A DNA stretch of 64,000 bases from Siphonodentalium dalli (GCA_032622095.1 CP136062.1:133935282-133999281), one strand, 5' to 3'; counted from the stretch's first letter, positions 43,001 through 56,389 are shown. Notes: a model not told the origin generated them from the sequence alone. Translations and numbers: made by a program.

Positions 43001-44044
43001 TTAGAACCTTATCGGATAGCAAGTTGATTCACATCGTAATCTACAGTGAAATATGTTTTCAGTCCGCTTTCCGACAGAATAGTACTTTGGTGGTTTGGGT
43101 GTTATGGGTTTAATTTTGTTTACATAACAAAGGTGGCGGAGATCTCGAGTCTCAATTTTGGTTGCATTCCAGTTTTTTACACACGTTGGCATGAATGTAG
43201 ACTCCATTCGTTTGGAATTGGGTTTAAAATGGATAAAGTTTGACGCAAATCTCGTCTCATGATCACTTATGTCAGAAAATTTTGGGGGAAGTAAGTCGAC
43301 TAAATATTTGGGCACTTTGTGATTGACAATGTTATGAAAAAGTGAAAAACGCTTTAATTGCCTTCTATCTGAGAGTGTTTCCCAACCCATTTCGGTTAGT
43401 AGACGTTTGTGTGATACTGATCTCGTGCAGCCACTTATTATTCGTGCAGCCTCGTATTCTACATCATCAAGTTTTTTAAGTAACTTATCTGGTGCTCCAG
43501 CCCAGACACTACTCGCATATTCCATGATTGGACGGACGTGTGATAAATAGAGGATTTCAAGAGTTTTGCGGTTCAAAATATACTTCAGTCTTCGTAGTTG
43601 GGATAGTTTAGCATAAGCTCTGGTACATAAATTTTCTATATAACTGTCCCATGTTAAGTCGTCATCTATTTCCATACCTAGATGCGTGTGTTGTTTAGAA
43701 TATTCGAGTTGCAGTCCATCAAAGACTATATTCGGTCTCTCAGGGCTTTGTGAACTTGTAAAAAATAGTAATTTTGTTTTAGAATTATTGAATTTCACTA
43801 GCCATGTATCGGCCCACATTTTTATGTTTTCCATGTCTTTATTTACACTTTGTTCAAGGTTTTGTATGTCCGTATCGGAATTTATGAGGCATGTACGGTC
43901 GTCCGCGTATAATCTAACATTCGATTTAATATTGTCTGCAATATCATTTATGTAGATTAAAAAGAGCAAAGGGCCGACCACAGACCCGTGGGGGACCCCT
44001 GCCGTTATTGGAGAATATTTTGAAAAGCTAGAATTTATTTGCAC
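43001..44044 (-). pseudogene. LINE reverse transcriptase, C-terminal fragment
   Basis: 347 open codons from just after a TAA. Contains motif B-like GVPHGSVVGPLLF, catalytic YADD, and the C-terminal region of CR1/jockey-type ORF2. The first Asp pair is intact, so decay is mainly by stops upstream. Confidence 0.8.
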
Positions 44045-44188
44045 CCTTTGCTGCCGCCCTTAGAGATAATTTCTGAACCATTTTAGCAGAGTGTCTGTTA
44101 TTCCATAGTGATTTAGTTTAAGTAAAAGACCTTGGTGCCATACTTTGTCAAAAGCTTTCGAGATGTCACAGAAAACAGCACACGTGCT

Positions 44189-44854
44189 TTATTCAGTGTC
44201 TACAGCGTGGTGTATATTGTGAAATATTTCAATAAGTTGTTGTTCAGTACTGTGACCTGGTATAAACCCGGATTGGTATTTGTATAATAGGTTGTTTATA
44301 TTTAAATGATTAAAGACTTTGTTGAAGACTACCTTTTCTAGTATTTTACCAACACAACTTATTAATGATATGGGACGATAGTTATTTGGATCATGACGGT
44401 CACCATTTCTAAATATTGGTATTATGTTTGCCCTTTTCCATGCTTCGGGGAAACAGCAGCTCTTAAAATATTTATTAAAAATATAACTGATGGAGCTGCG
44501 TGTTTCCCTGAGCAATTTATTGTTTATCCCATCAGGACCGTTTGCCTTTTTAATAGGAAGACATTTTAGGATTTCAAAAATGTCATTTTCATTTGTCTTA
44601 ATTTCATTTAAAAACGCATGAGTTCTATCTGAAAAGATCGGTGGCTCCCTTGTATTAGTTTCTAGTGTGCTGTGTTTAGTGAATATCGTATTGAGGACTT
44701 CCGCCTTTTGTATATCATCTTCTATATCTGTATTGCTCGATTTCAGTATAGGAATTGTATTGTCGGTCGAAAAATTGCTTAGTAGTTGTTTGACAGTGTG
44801 CCAGAATTGTTTTGGTTTAGAGTTCACGCTTAGATTTTCATCTAGATCATTCAT
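44189..44854 (-). pseudogene. LINE reverse transcriptase, N-terminal fragment
   Basis: 221 open codons ending at a stop just before the FCDISKAFDKVWH motif (TE*STCAVFC). Carries the palm-domain motif RPISLISCVGKILEKV and the GHSTEQQL motif. Confidence 0.8.
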
Positions 44855-45250
44855 ATATCTTTCCTTTGCAGCTTTTTAAAAGTTGTTAACTTTGTTTCGA
44901 ACACACTTGTACTTGTTCCAGTCAGACTCCCTATTTCTGAGAACTGCCAGTTTTTTAAGTCGGTCCAGTTTTCTGATGTGTTTTCTGATCATACCATCAA
45001 ACCAAGGTTTGTCCCGTTTTCTGATTGTTATTTCATGGTACGGGATGTTTTTTTTGTTGAGACAGATAGGAATGTTTCAGTGAAAATTTCAACCGTTTTG
45101 TCTATATGCGTCGAATCACCTTCAGTATATAATTGTTTGTTTTTCCCAATCAATATCGGAGAGTTCCAAATTTAATCTATCATGTGGTATATGTGAAGGC
45201 AGCTTAAGGCTCCGGAATTCGACCTGCATGTGGTTCATCAACATAACCAA

Positions 45251-46125
45251 CTAAAAGTAGCCTGCCGTAATCAATGGATATAAAGACCCATACATACAGC
45301 GAAAGGGTGTCGTGTAAAGCCAGGCAATTCTTCAAGGATTGGCCATGTATAAACGGACAATCCTTACCTAAAATGTTCGTTAATTAATGGACAATCCGAC
45401 CACGCGTGACACGCGAGCTTGGGATTGTCCACTAAATGACGACATGTATAGCTAATCCTGCATGTTAGCTTCATATTTAATATGAAGGGCAATAACTCTA
45501 TAAAGAAAGTTAACTTACTAAATAACGGCGATTTGTATGAGAAGAAGTGTTTTTGACGAAATAACGGAGATATTTGAAGAAGAGTTTTGGACGAAATAAC
45601 GGAAATATTCGAAGAAGTGTTTTTAAAGAGCGTCTGATACTGGTTCGATCCATGGTACAGGCTCAGTGGATTATGTTACTCGCCCATGCACAAGACAAAT
45701 GGTTCATTTAGAACAGCTAGGCTATATAGATACCGTTGAACTTCAGATCCAGGCCTGTGAGAGAAAACTTGGAAAAATCAAAGCTCAACTTTTTGGTTTC
45801 AGGGCGGATCTAAAGTACGCTGTTTGCATCGTATTTTCCCCGGGGGAGAAACCCCGGACCCCCCCCCCCCCCCAATGCGATAGGGGACACCCCTCTCGTC
45901 GCTTCACAGCTCGTGTCCAATGCCCTCATTACGCCACCGTAGTGTGGTGTTTATTGCTTTTGGTTTTTTTGTATCGCATGGGCGATCGATAATTCACTGG
46001 GTGATTGTACATTCGGCAAACCTCGTCAGATTCCGTCACCGTTTCATCGTACCGATAATTACGAGAGTACAACTAAGATTGGCACATGTGTTTACGTCAC
46101 CGGTGTAATTGTGGGGACATGCTTC
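45251..46125. other. Small tandem copies, no gene
   Basis: GAAATAACGGAGATATTTGA-type units repeat near 45555-45620. A C14 tract lies at 45860. The 108-codon frame at 45666 is not recognised. Confidence 0.4.
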
Positions 46126-46935
46126 TATTATGAAGGTTTGCTATCCCGAAGGTCCGCTATTCCGAAGGTTCTCTATTCCGAAGGTTTTTGTTATTTTTAG
46201 GTTAATTCTATATTTTAAAGTATTGAGACTAATTTGAGAGGGTTCATTTTCACAAAGATTCTTTATATGGAGTGTGCGCTCACATCCGAACTGATCATGC
46301 GCGCACACCGATACAGATACAGGAGGAAATAACTTAACTTAGAACATTAAATGTGATTTTGTTTTGTTTTCGCTGGTTTTCTTGAGATTTTATGTCATTA
46401 CGTGGGCCCATACCTTTGAATTCTTGGCATATACTATGAATGTTGTGGTATATATGGACCCTCCCGCATTGGGACATGACATAGGTTCAGTTGACTTAAG
46501 TGGTGTTCTGTGTGTGCTCCAATTTGGAGTTCATTATTTTAAGGGCCAAGTTTAGAATTTTATGGGTCCATACCTTTGAACTCTGGGCATATAATATGAA
46601 TATTGGGGGGCATGGCTCTATTCCGAAGGTTCACTATCCCGAAGGTCCACTATTCCGAAATTTCTCTGAATGTTCGCTATTCCGAAGGTTCACCAATCCG
46701 AAGGTTCGTTATTCCGAAGGTTCTGTGTTCCAAAGATTTTTTTTATTTTAAGGTTAATTCTATATTCTAAAGTAACGAGAGGGTTCATTATCACGAAGAT
46801 TCTTTTTATGAAGGAAATAACGTAAAACATTAAATGTGATTTTGTTTTGTTTTCGAGGGTTTTCTTGAGTTTAATGTCATTACGTATGACCTTATTTCTC
46901 ATTACATATTCACGCCAATGAGCCCACACAATTGC
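46126..46935 (+). repeat. CTATTCCGAAGGTT short tandem repeats in a ~600-bp duplication
   Basis: Clusters of ~16-base CTATTCCGAAGGTTC units at 46140-46190 and 46617-46735. Each is followed by GGTTAATTCTATATT and a GAGGGTTCAT...GAAGATTCTTT block, so a larger segment was duplicated. Confidence 0.75.
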
Positions 46936-47134
46936 TATGTTACGATGCGATTTAATGTGATTATGTGTGACCTAATATCTCAATAATCTGAGGCAAGAGT
47001 ACGCCTGCTAAAGGCGAATTATAACAGTTGGGGGTATAACGCTCAATAAATACTGGAGGCTATAACAAACTGCGCAGTAGAATATCGCTGAATGGACGAG
47101 TATGAGATGAGCCTAAATGCAATTGTGACTTTGT

Positions 47135-47270
47135 TTAAAGGCCCACTTAATTTTCGAGTCATTAATTTTTTATAGTATATACGGTTTTAATAACAATTTA
47201 TGCCATAAAATTTGAATAAACTACTATAATTCATCACCATTTGAAAGGCAGAATACTTCTATCTCCTAGT
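47135..47270. mobile_element. MITE (AGGCCCACTTAATTTTCG family), truncated copy
   Basis: TTAAAGGCCCACTTAATTTT start and about 130 bases of the family, then it runs into unrelated sequence. Confidence 0.65.
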
Positions 47271-47369
47271 TTGAAACACCTTCAAAATACCGCGTCGTAT
47301 ATCTAGCAATTAGCAACCAACATGTCCTCCTCGGCTTTCCATAGATTTCAACGTGATTTGATACCTATG

Positions 47370-47890
47370 GGTATTTGTGTCCGGGAAGTGTTTTGAACGG
47401 GTCAAATCGTGACCCCGACCTGACCTTGACCTTTAAAACTGTCAATGCAAGGTCAATTTGGGTAAAACGGACAAATTTCGGCGAAATTTGATACTAGGGA
47501 TACTTTGGTCTGAGGAGAGTTTTGACCTCGGCCTGACCTTGACCTTCAATATGGCCAATCAAAGGTCAACTCGGATAAAACGGATAGATTTCGACGAAAT
47601 TTGATACCTATGGGTACTTTTGTCGGGGGGGGGGGTGTTTTGGACGGGTCAAATCATGACTCTGACCTTACCTTGACCTTCAAAATTGTTAATTAAAGGT
47701 CAAGTTGGGTAAAACGGACGGATTTCGACGAAATTTGATACCTATGGGTAGTTTTCTACGGGTGGGGGTGTTTTGGACTGGACAAATCATGACCCTGACC
47801 TGACCTTGACTTTCGAAATAGTCAATTGAAGGTCAAATCGCACCTTTCACCGGAAAGCAGATGTGAAACAGCCCGGGTGAAGTCGGGCCT
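47370..47890 (-). repeat. Second array with TGACCTTGACCTT units
   Basis: Four units of ~125 bases with TTTGATACCTATGGGTA, GACCTGACCTTGACCTT and AAAGGTCAA, opposite strand to the array at 31.4 kb. Confidence 0.7.
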
Positions 47891-48119
47891 ATCAGCTTGT
47901 GTAATAAAGAAGACAGTTTGATGAAAGTAATGTATGCCACGAGAAACGGGAAAACTTGAAATATGGAAGTACGCAAATTTCCCGCATAAAATTTGAAAGC
48001 TAGTTTATAGAATAATTGTATTATTATTTATATTTATGGCTAATAATACGATCTTGGTGGCGTTACCATTTCTGACTATGGTTTTCTTGTAATATATGAC
48101 GAACTGTCTTTGCTAGTGG

Positions 48120-49375
48120 CTGGCTACGGACTTGGGATGTTAACATTGCAATGTAGATCGGAACGAGTCATTTTGGGGTCATTCAGCCATAACACGTGGC
48201 CGCTGCAGCCACCTTGGATTATACTCTTTACACGACTAAATCGTTTTAATTCTAATTGATGCATGGCCATTTTGTCCATATTTTGTTTTACAAAAAGTAC
48301 AGACAAATAAAATTTAAAAATTTAAAAATTTCCCACTAATTACTGGTTGGAAAATCAAACTATGATAAGATGCAGCTAGTGTAAACCTATTTTTGGTGTG
48401 AAGTAAATATCCAACGTCCGTCCGTGCGTCCGTCAACAATTTCCTTTTGACTCACCATACAGGCCGCATCCCTCATCCGACTTATTCCGGCCACCACCAA
48501 ACTTTACATGGATCTTCGGAATGGGGACCTATAGTTGGGAGCCATCGATCCCCCCCCCCCCGAAATTCGTTAAAAATCTTGGCCGCCGACAGCCATTTTG
48601 GATTTCAATTTCAATCCATCGTCACACACTGCAGCTCGCATTTATTGGAGAATTTTTTTGCAAAATTTACAGGCATGCTTAGGACCACCTCTAGATGGGA
48701 GGTATCGAATGTTAGCGTTTTTCAATGAAAAACATGGCCGCCAGCAGCCATCTTGAATTTTACTATTTGCATGACTAAATCTTCTAGCACACCCTACAGA
48801 CCACATCCCTCACCTGATCGCCACCTAACTGCATAAGGATATTCGGGCGTGACCTCTAGGTGGGAGCTATCGATTATTTCCGAATGGGCACCAGCAACCA
48901 TCTTGGATTATACTCTTTGTACAACTAAATCCTTTGACACACCCCTCTTAAGATCGTCACCAAACTTCATATGGATCTTCGGGGTGACCTCTATTGATGG
49001 GAGTCATTAATTTGATTTCCAGAAATTCGTTAAAAACATGACCTCCAGTATGCAGCCACCTCGGTTTCAAATTTTAATCCACCGGTATAGCCTGCAGCCC
49101 GCATTTATTGTAGAATTGATTTGAAAATTGGCAGGCATGTCTAGGATCACCTCTAGATGGGAGCCATCGAATTTGAACAATGTTCGTAGAAAAGCGGCCC
49201 ATCTTGGATTTTACTCTTTCATGACTGAGTTTTTCGGCAACCTACTGGCCACATCCCTCATCACATCGTCACCAAACTTCATATGGATCTTCGGGTGACC
49301 TCTATATGGGACCCATCGAGTATTTCAGAAATTAGCCATAAAGCATGGCTGCCAGTATCAAATTGGTTTTAACTT
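48120..49375 (+). repeat. Mixed copies of the ~160-bp repeat family
   Basis: One unit at 48135-48245 and a longer diverged copy from 48420 with GGAGCCATCGA, TGGCCGCC and CATCTTGGATTTTACTCTTT blocks. Confidence 0.65.
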
Positions 49376-49905
49376 CTTCTTTATCGTTATACTAGCAGGG
49401 TTACCCGGCGTTGTCCAGGTTAAAGTGATGTGAAACCCCTCTGAATATTGTGGATATGTGGTGGGAATAGAGGATACTCTTGTTCAAAGCGTTACACATA
49501 TTCTCATAAATTATATATCCAAATAGCATCACAAAACATGATTCTTACACATGCACGGAATATAAGTAGTAGCTCACCTTGTCGGATCGGAGCGATGGTC
49601 ATTTTTTTATCGCGATTAAATCCGTCCCACCAATAAAGAACTATTTATTTATTTACAACTGCGTATACTTCAGACGTTATAACATGAATATCATAAACAC
49701 ATCATTAGTTTGCAAAAATAAAGACGACAATTGGGTTTTACATAGAGATGTATCAATCAATACAGTGGGTTTGACTAAGTTTTGAGGACACCCTGGTTAT
49801 CATACCTCCATGAAGATACAGATGTTTTAAAGACATGAAGATACAGATGTTTTAAAGAAATGCTCCCTCTGTTCATGGTGCTATATACTGGCTAATTATT
49901 CTTAG

Positions 49906-50137
49906 TTTTAAAGAAATGTTGCTTGCTCTTGATCAGCTACATGTGCCCGACTCAGAGAGAGATTTTGAGTTGCTTATGTTAGGCGATGAGTCTGTTCTAA
50001 AACATGAAAGATATCCTCTGTATATTGGGCAGATAGAACCTTGTCAGATGTCAGTATTGGAGGATCCTGAAAGTTATGTTCCACTGACTCCGTTTTCTTT
50101 TATCTCAGAAGAAATTATATTTGACGGCACACTGTGA
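49906..50137 (+). CDS. Unidentified terminal exon candidate
   Basis: Acceptor AATTATTCTTAG, then an open frame with one base completing a codon: FKEMLLALDQLHVPDSERDF, then ELLMLGDESVLK... to ...ISEEIIFDGTL and TGA. The composition (Leu, Glu, Asp, Pro rich, no repeats, no low complexity) is like real coding sequence and unlike its repeat-derived neighbours. I do not recognise the protein. No matching upstream exon was found within 5 kb and no AATAAA follows closely. It could be the last exon of a gene with a long intron, or a retained fragment. Confidence 0.38.
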
Positions 50138-50289
50138 TCACTATTGTTGAACAGGACTTCTATGTATACATTTCCATATCTCTTGTAACTTTTGTGTGGA
50201 AACTATATTGAATGGGGCAGACTCAATTGTGTTATAATATTGACATGAGGTATTTTAATATTTTAACTTGCACCATTATCTTCCTCGTA

Positions 50290-51637
50290 AAAAGTTACCA
50301 CTTTTAGAATGCATTGGTGCCATCTCGATTGTACCCCGTGAAGTTATATATAGAACACATAAAGACAGACATATATTTGCAAATATATCTAGGCACCAAA
50401 TGTGACGTTTTTAACACGCACGATTTGATTTCTCGTATCATTTGAGAAGAACGTGTATGAATTTGCACTAAATATGTTTCTATCAGTTTTGCTGACCCGC
50501 CCATCCCTATTTCGGACTCTAGCGGCACCACATTTGACATAATTTAACCCCAAACTTAGACTCATTATGGAGATGAATATGTATCAAATTGTTGAACATT
50601 GGCGAGTATACAAATTCGTATCAAATTTAGGGCCCGCATATCTCTCACCCAAACGGCACCAATTTGACGTATTTAAATCACACGATTAGATTCCTCGGAT
50701 CACGGAGAAGAATATGTATCAGTCTGGTGGAAATCTGCGCTAAACATATTGTTTATTAATCGCTGTGTCTCTCTCACACTCTGTGGACCCCTGTCTCGCA
50801 TGGCACCACTTTTGACATCTTTAAATCACACAATTAGACTCCTGGTATCATGGAGATGATTATTTATAAGTTTAGTGGTGATCGGCGACTAAACAATTTT
50901 TTTATCAAATTTAGTGCCCACCCCACACCATCTCTCACACAAACAGAACCAATATAGCGTCTTTAAATCACATGATTTGATTCCTCGTATCGTGGATAAG
51001 AACGGGTATCAATTTGGTGGAAATTGGCGCTAAAATTATTGTGTATCAATTCTGGTGCCCTCTCCTTTTCAGTGCACCCATGACTCGAATGACGCCACTT
51101 TTAACAGTTTTAAGCCACACCATTAGACTTCTCATACCATGTGGAGGATTTTGTATAAGTTTGGTAGTAATCGGTGACTAAACCAATTCTTATTAATTTT
51201 AGTGACTACCCCACCCTCACCCATCTCACATCCAAACGACACCAATCTTTAAATCACACAATTAGATTCCATGTATCATGGAGAAGAATGTGTATTAATT
51301 TGGTGGAAATCGGCGCTAAAAATTATTTTTTATCAATGTTGGTGCCCCTCTCACTTCCAGTGCACCCCTGACTCGAATGACGCAACTTTTGACTGCGCTA
51401 AACTTATTGTGTATCAATTTTGGTTCCCCTCTGCCTTTCCCTGACTCGAATGACGCCACTTTTGACAGATTTAAGCCACACCATTAGACTCCTCATACCA
51501 TGAGGATAGTAGGTATAAATGAGGTGGCAATCGGCGACTAAACCCATTCAAATTGAATGCCCCTTCCACAATCTTTCATCCAAACGACAGCAATTTGTCT
51601 TTAAATCGCACAATTAGATTCCTTTTATCGTGGAGAA

Positions 51638-51697
<60 letters not shown>

Positions 51698-52200
51698 ATT
51701 TGGTGCCCCTCTCCCCTTTCGTGCATCCCTGACGCGAATGGCGCCACGCTTGACACATTTAAACAACACCATTAGATTCCTTATATCATGCATATCATGA
51801 TTATATACAAGATTCGTGGCAATCGACGGCAAAAAAGAATTTCTGCCCCTCCCCTTTCCTGTCCCTAATAACGGCGTCACATTAGAAAATTCTAAGCCGC
51901 ACCATTATCTTTCTCGCAAAAAGTTACTCCTAGTAGACCCCGTCGGTGCCATGTAGATGGTCCCTCGGCGCTAAACTTAGTTTATCAATTTTGGTGCCCC
52001 CTCTCCCCTTCCATGCATCCCTGACTCGAACGGCGCCACTTTTGACATATTTAAACATACCATCAGATTCCTTATATCATGGGGATGATTATATATAAGT
52101 TTCGTGGCAATCGGCGACAATTTTGTTTCTGCCCCCCCCCCCCCCCCCCCCCTTCTGCCCATGACAACAACGGCGTCACTTTATAAAATCCTAACCCGCA
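50290..52200 (+). repeat. Degenerate ~190-bp tandem array
   Basis: About ten units with TTTAAATCACACAATTAGAT, TCCTCGTATCATGGAGAAGA and GGTGCCCCTCTC blocks. An AT dinucleotide tract of ~54 bases interrupts it at 51641-51694 and a C20 tract lies at 52133-52152. Confidence 0.75.
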
Positions 52201-53204
52201 CAGTTTTTTTCCGGTTTAAAAGTCGAACTGCGCGACCAGGAGGCCGAGTCCAGTAAAAGGTGTAGTTGGGAATTTCAATTTCGTTTATTGTCCTTTACAT
52301 TATTAAGTCAATAATGTTGATTTTTTGTTTGTGACAAGCTATGTCCATTACCAATAAAAGAAATTTAAAAGATAATTTGTAAGTCTTATATTTCAACTTT
52401 TATAGATATGTTTCGTTCTGCAGCCCACTGATGGTTGTGGTCGGAGACGGTCGAGTCGGCCACCGGTTCGTTAATTAGGTGCTGGTTGTTATTGTTATTT
52501 TAACGGAATTCTGAGTTGGTAATTCGAGAAACCAATATATTTTATATTCTATAATTAAAAGCATGGGAATATAATATATGATCTTGAGCGCGTTACCATT
52601 TCTGACTATGGTTTTCTTGTTATATATTGGGTTCGATTGTGTTGCCACTTCATTGCGCGTACACATCTTCTGGTAAAAAATTGGAAGGTTCGTGGAATAT
52701 AAATTGGCATCTGACTTTAATCTGTAGACCTAATTGATTTCTGTTCTTCCTTAAAGGATAAAGGTGATAAGATAATACGCAGATCGTTATAAAAGTTTAA
52801 CAAAGAGCACTGACTGACAGCCACACAAGTCGAACGATAAGCCTTTTATAATGTGATTACTACTAAAAATGCCAGTCAGTTCGATATGGAAATCAATTTA
52901 TTGGAAGATTTGTACCAAATGTGAGCTGTTGTGAACGCACACATATCCGACCATAGAGCAGACATCCCAGCTCGCGTGCATGAGCCTCGTTCACGTATTT
53001 TTTTTGGGGGGAGTCCCTTTCCATTCATACTTAGGATGGTATCACCCTATATACCCCATGCATCTTGAATACCATGCAGTTAACAGGGGGTCATATTTCA
53101 CACTAATATGATAATTTTCACATATTATATTTGCTGAAGTAATGTCCATTACATCAGTATACCAAGATTTATGAACCGAATTACATTAAAATATGTCATT
53201 TTAG
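52201..53204. other. No gene; one block shared with 48.05 kb
   Basis: GCGTTACCATTTCTGACTAT then GGTTTTCTTGT at about 52590 matches 48060. Nothing else recognised. Confidence 0.4.
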
Positions 53205-53447
53205 CTAAGAAATAATTAAAGTTTTATTAATCTGAATCTGTAAAAGCTTCGTACCAGCCTTGTTGTTGAATCCCGAATACCGGTTTAAATGGGCATATAA
53301 ATTATACATATAGCTACCAGTTAACAGAGGATTACGAATCATGTGTACCGCTTCAAAATTATCCAAAAGCCGCGGAGAATCGATATGCATCAACGCTTTT
53401 TCATAATACTGTTGTTTTGACACACTTTGTTCCTTCGTCATCTCCAT
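53205..53447 (-). CDS. Small unidentified ORF, 80 codons
   Basis: True ATG start, MEMTKEQSVSKQQYYEKALM..., ending ...INKTLIIS. A donor-like GGTACGA lies near its end, so it could be a first exon. It abuts a palindromic TTAA element at 53465. No family recognised; chance is quite possible. Confidence 0.18.
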   Translation of the reverse strand: MEMTKEQSVSKQQYYEKALMHIDSPRLLDNFEAVHMIRNPLLTGSYMYNLYAHLNRYSGFNNKAGTKLLQIQINKTLIIS

Positions 53448-53464
53448 TCATTTGAATAAACAGA

Positions 53465-53728
53465 TTAAAGGTACTCAATCCGATCAGACGCTCCTATAAA
53501 TTACTATTTCTTTGGCTTCAGGGGTAAAACAAATATTTGATTCGAGTCGAGGAACCCACCCATCAAAGCTCAGGGTGATTAGATATCGATTTTTGAAGTT
53601 TATTTCTATTGTTTGTGGACCAGAAGCACGTGGTCAAACGGACGAAGATGCGGATGAAGATGGATAGCTCTAAAATAAAGTGACTATTATTAACTTCAGG
53701 AGCGTCTGATCGGATTGGGTACCTTTAA
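53465..53728. mobile_element. Long palindromic TTAA element, copy 2
   Basis: TTAA-AGGTACTCAATCCGATC to GATCGGATTGGGTACCT-TTAA. Both TTAAs are intact, but most of the right arm is replaced or lost. Confidence 0.78.
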
Positions 53729-55480
53729 CATATTGTTAAAACCCACCGGCGGGTTATTCCTTTGTCTTGACACGGCTCTTATCCGGCAGAATGCTCAAGC
53801 TTTTTGATATCATGAGTGTTGTTTAATGCCCGTGGGCTTCTTTAAGAATACGCAAGGGATCATTTGATGCTATACTCCCGTCGAGAGTCGAGAAAATAGA
53901 ATAAAAATATACACAAAACGTCTGTCGTAACAGGGACTCGGGCGTTGATATGGGGGTGGGGTAATTAGTAATTAGCGTTTAATTTCCTACATTTGATCAA
54001 ATCATTCGACAGGAATTTTCCAATTTTAGTGTCAGTTTGGAAATCTCGAGGCCAGTAAAATTAAACAAATTAATTGTTCTCCCACCTCACTGATCGTTGG
54101 CGAGTCAACACATGCTAATCAATTACAAATTACTAATAAATCAAACTAAAACAAAATGGGGCCTGCATTTGTCTGTAGTTAGACCTATACATATATATTC
54201 TAAGACTAAAGATTTCAGTCAGGTTCGGATTTTTAAAATGTTTAAAACAAAAAACAAATCGAGGCCTGAGTTTTCATGGAGTTAGACTTTTATAGATGCT
54301 AAGTTTTGCATTGTTCAGGCTCATATTTCAAATTGTTTCATGATTCCTCACCACAATTGGTACAGTTAGGAAATTCCAAGCCACGGGATGGGAAGCAAAT
54401 GAAATTACGCGACATTGAGAACTCGGCCTGGTTAAAAGGGGCGGGATGCAGCTGGAAAATCCCCGGAGGCCTCTAGCCACGTCGCTGATGACTAATCAAC
54501 TATATATTGAACGATATATAGGCACTATTTACGCGATTGTATGCTGTTTCAAAGAAAAAATAACACAGGTTATACATTTGTGCACTGATCAATTGTTAAC
54601 TTTTGGGGGATGGTACTTAAAGGTATATGTAAGATCATCGTGGTGGGGGAATAGTTGGAAATAATGCATACACGATGGGACTGATGGGAATTTGCTAACC
54701 ACGGGGATGGCCCATGTCATGTAATAATTGTCCAATAACTGGAAATGTTATGATACCTTTCAATTAAATTGTCATCATGCTCCGAGTCACGTCTAGCCAC
54801 GTCTCTGAGTGTATAAACTATAGAATGATACTTAGAATTCAAGCTAGTACATGTAGGTGTCTTTCTGATAATAATTGGAAATTCAAGAAACCCCATATGA
54901 TTGGACACTATAATACTTCTATTCTTGCGTATTCTACACAAGACAACAATGAGAAAGAATCAGTAAACCCATTTATATGTAAGGTTCATTTGTGTTTCGA
55001 CTTCTTAAAAATGAGGCAGTTTTATACATGTTTCGTGTTGTTTGGTGCCAGAATATTCGAAAAATCACTTTGCATAATGAGCGTTTTACTTCATTACCAA
55101 CCAACGATGAAAATTGAGGAGAAAGTTCGAAAATAAGCTATTTATGATCATTCTGATCACATTATTTTGTATGTTTCTTGTGGTGCTGTATTGGTGATGC
55201 ATATGTATAACGACCATCATTTTTCATGTTTTATTGCCTGCTAAATGTCTTATGGAATGTTAACATATTTGATGTCGAATTGGATGGGGCATCTTTAAAT
55301 CAAGAAAGAAAAAAAACAAGAGATGGACTGTCGTCCGGTACATACCCCCTAGTGGCATACCGCCTAGTGTGGGCATATCTATAACTTATGACTGCTATAC
55401 TCAGACAGATGGACCCAAAAATCAGCATTTTCATATAAACGAAGATGAATAACTATAGCACAAAAAAACAAAACAAAACA
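53729..55480. other. No firm feature
   Basis: A short segment TCTAGCCACGTC is shared between 54472 and 54790. The 119-codon frame at 54777-55136 has no recognisable motif. Confidence 0.35.
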
Positions 55481-55489
55481 GTTGAATGT

Positions 55490-56300
55490 GCCATTAAATG
55501 TGCTCATGGTGGTGAACATCCATACAAAATTTCATTGAGATCCGAGCATTACTGTTCCAAGTTCCAAGTTATGACCTGAAACAAACAGCCAACATGTCCA
55601 GATAAACAAACTTGAATAACTCTAGAATGGAAAAGCCAAACAGAACAATGGAAACCTCTATTGAATGTCCTCACAGTGGTGAACATCCATACCAAATTTA
55701 ATTGAGATCCCAGCACAACTGTTGAAGTTACGACATGAACAGACACCAGACGGACCAAAAAGCCAACATTTCCAGATAAACAAAGATGTATAACTCTAGA
55801 ATGGAAAATCCGAACAAAACGATGGAACCCTCTTTTTAATGTCCTCATAGTAGTGAACATCCATACCAAAATTCAACATTTCCAGATAAACAAAGATGAA
55901 TAACTCTAGAATGGAAAATCCGAACAAAACGATGGAACCCTCTATTTAATGTCCTCAGAGTAGTGAACATCCATACCTAATTTCATTGAGATCCGATCAC
56001 AACTGTTGAAGTTACGACATGAACAGACACCAGATGGACCAAAAATTCAACATTTCCAGATAAACAAAGATGAATAACTCTAGAATGGAAAATCCGAACA
56101 AAACGATGGAACCCTCTATTTAATGTCCCCATAGTAGTGAACATCCATACCTAATTTCATTGAGATCCGAGCACTATTATTCAAGTTATGACATGAACAG
56201 ACATCGGACGGACGTACGGACGGCCGGACGCACGGACGGACGCACGGACGGACAGGTGCAAAACAGTATACCCCCTTCTTCTTTTTTTTAAAGGGGGTAT
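55490..56300 (+). repeat. ~180-bp tandem array ending in GGACGG repeats
   Basis: About five units with GAACATCCATACC, CATTTCCAGATAAACAAAGA and TGGAAAATCCGAACAAAACG. It closes with (GGACG)n near 56210-56250 and ATACCCCCTTCTTC...AAGGGGGTAT, a hairpin end seen in many invertebrate repeats. Confidence 0.8.
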
Positions 56301-56389
56301 AATAAATACAATTGGATAGAAATATATTGCTCACAAACACTGGCCGAATCCATAGCGCAACGGCAAACTTCGGAGGAAACGTCCCTCAA

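Larger units (their letters stand above)
43001..45250 (-). mobile_element. Decayed 5'-truncated non-LTR retrotransposon (CR1/jockey-like)
   Basis: Minus-strand frames give ordered reverse-transcriptase motifs: PWFDGMIRKHIRKLDRLKKL near 45000, KKANGPDGINN near 44540, NNYRPISLISCVGKILEKV near 44370, FCDISKAFDKVWH near 44150, GVPHGSVVGPLLFLIYIND near 43970 and the catalytic YADD near 43900, then the usual thumb/tail region (LSHVRPIMEYASSVW). In-frame stops at about 44187 and 44063, and more beyond 44880, disable it. No endonuclease domain was found, so the 5' end is missing. The end near 43000 has no clear poly(A). Confidence 0.85.

Noticed and set aside
45630-45665. GGTTCGATCC as a tRNA B-box
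   Set aside because: No A-box or cloverleaf could be drawn around it.
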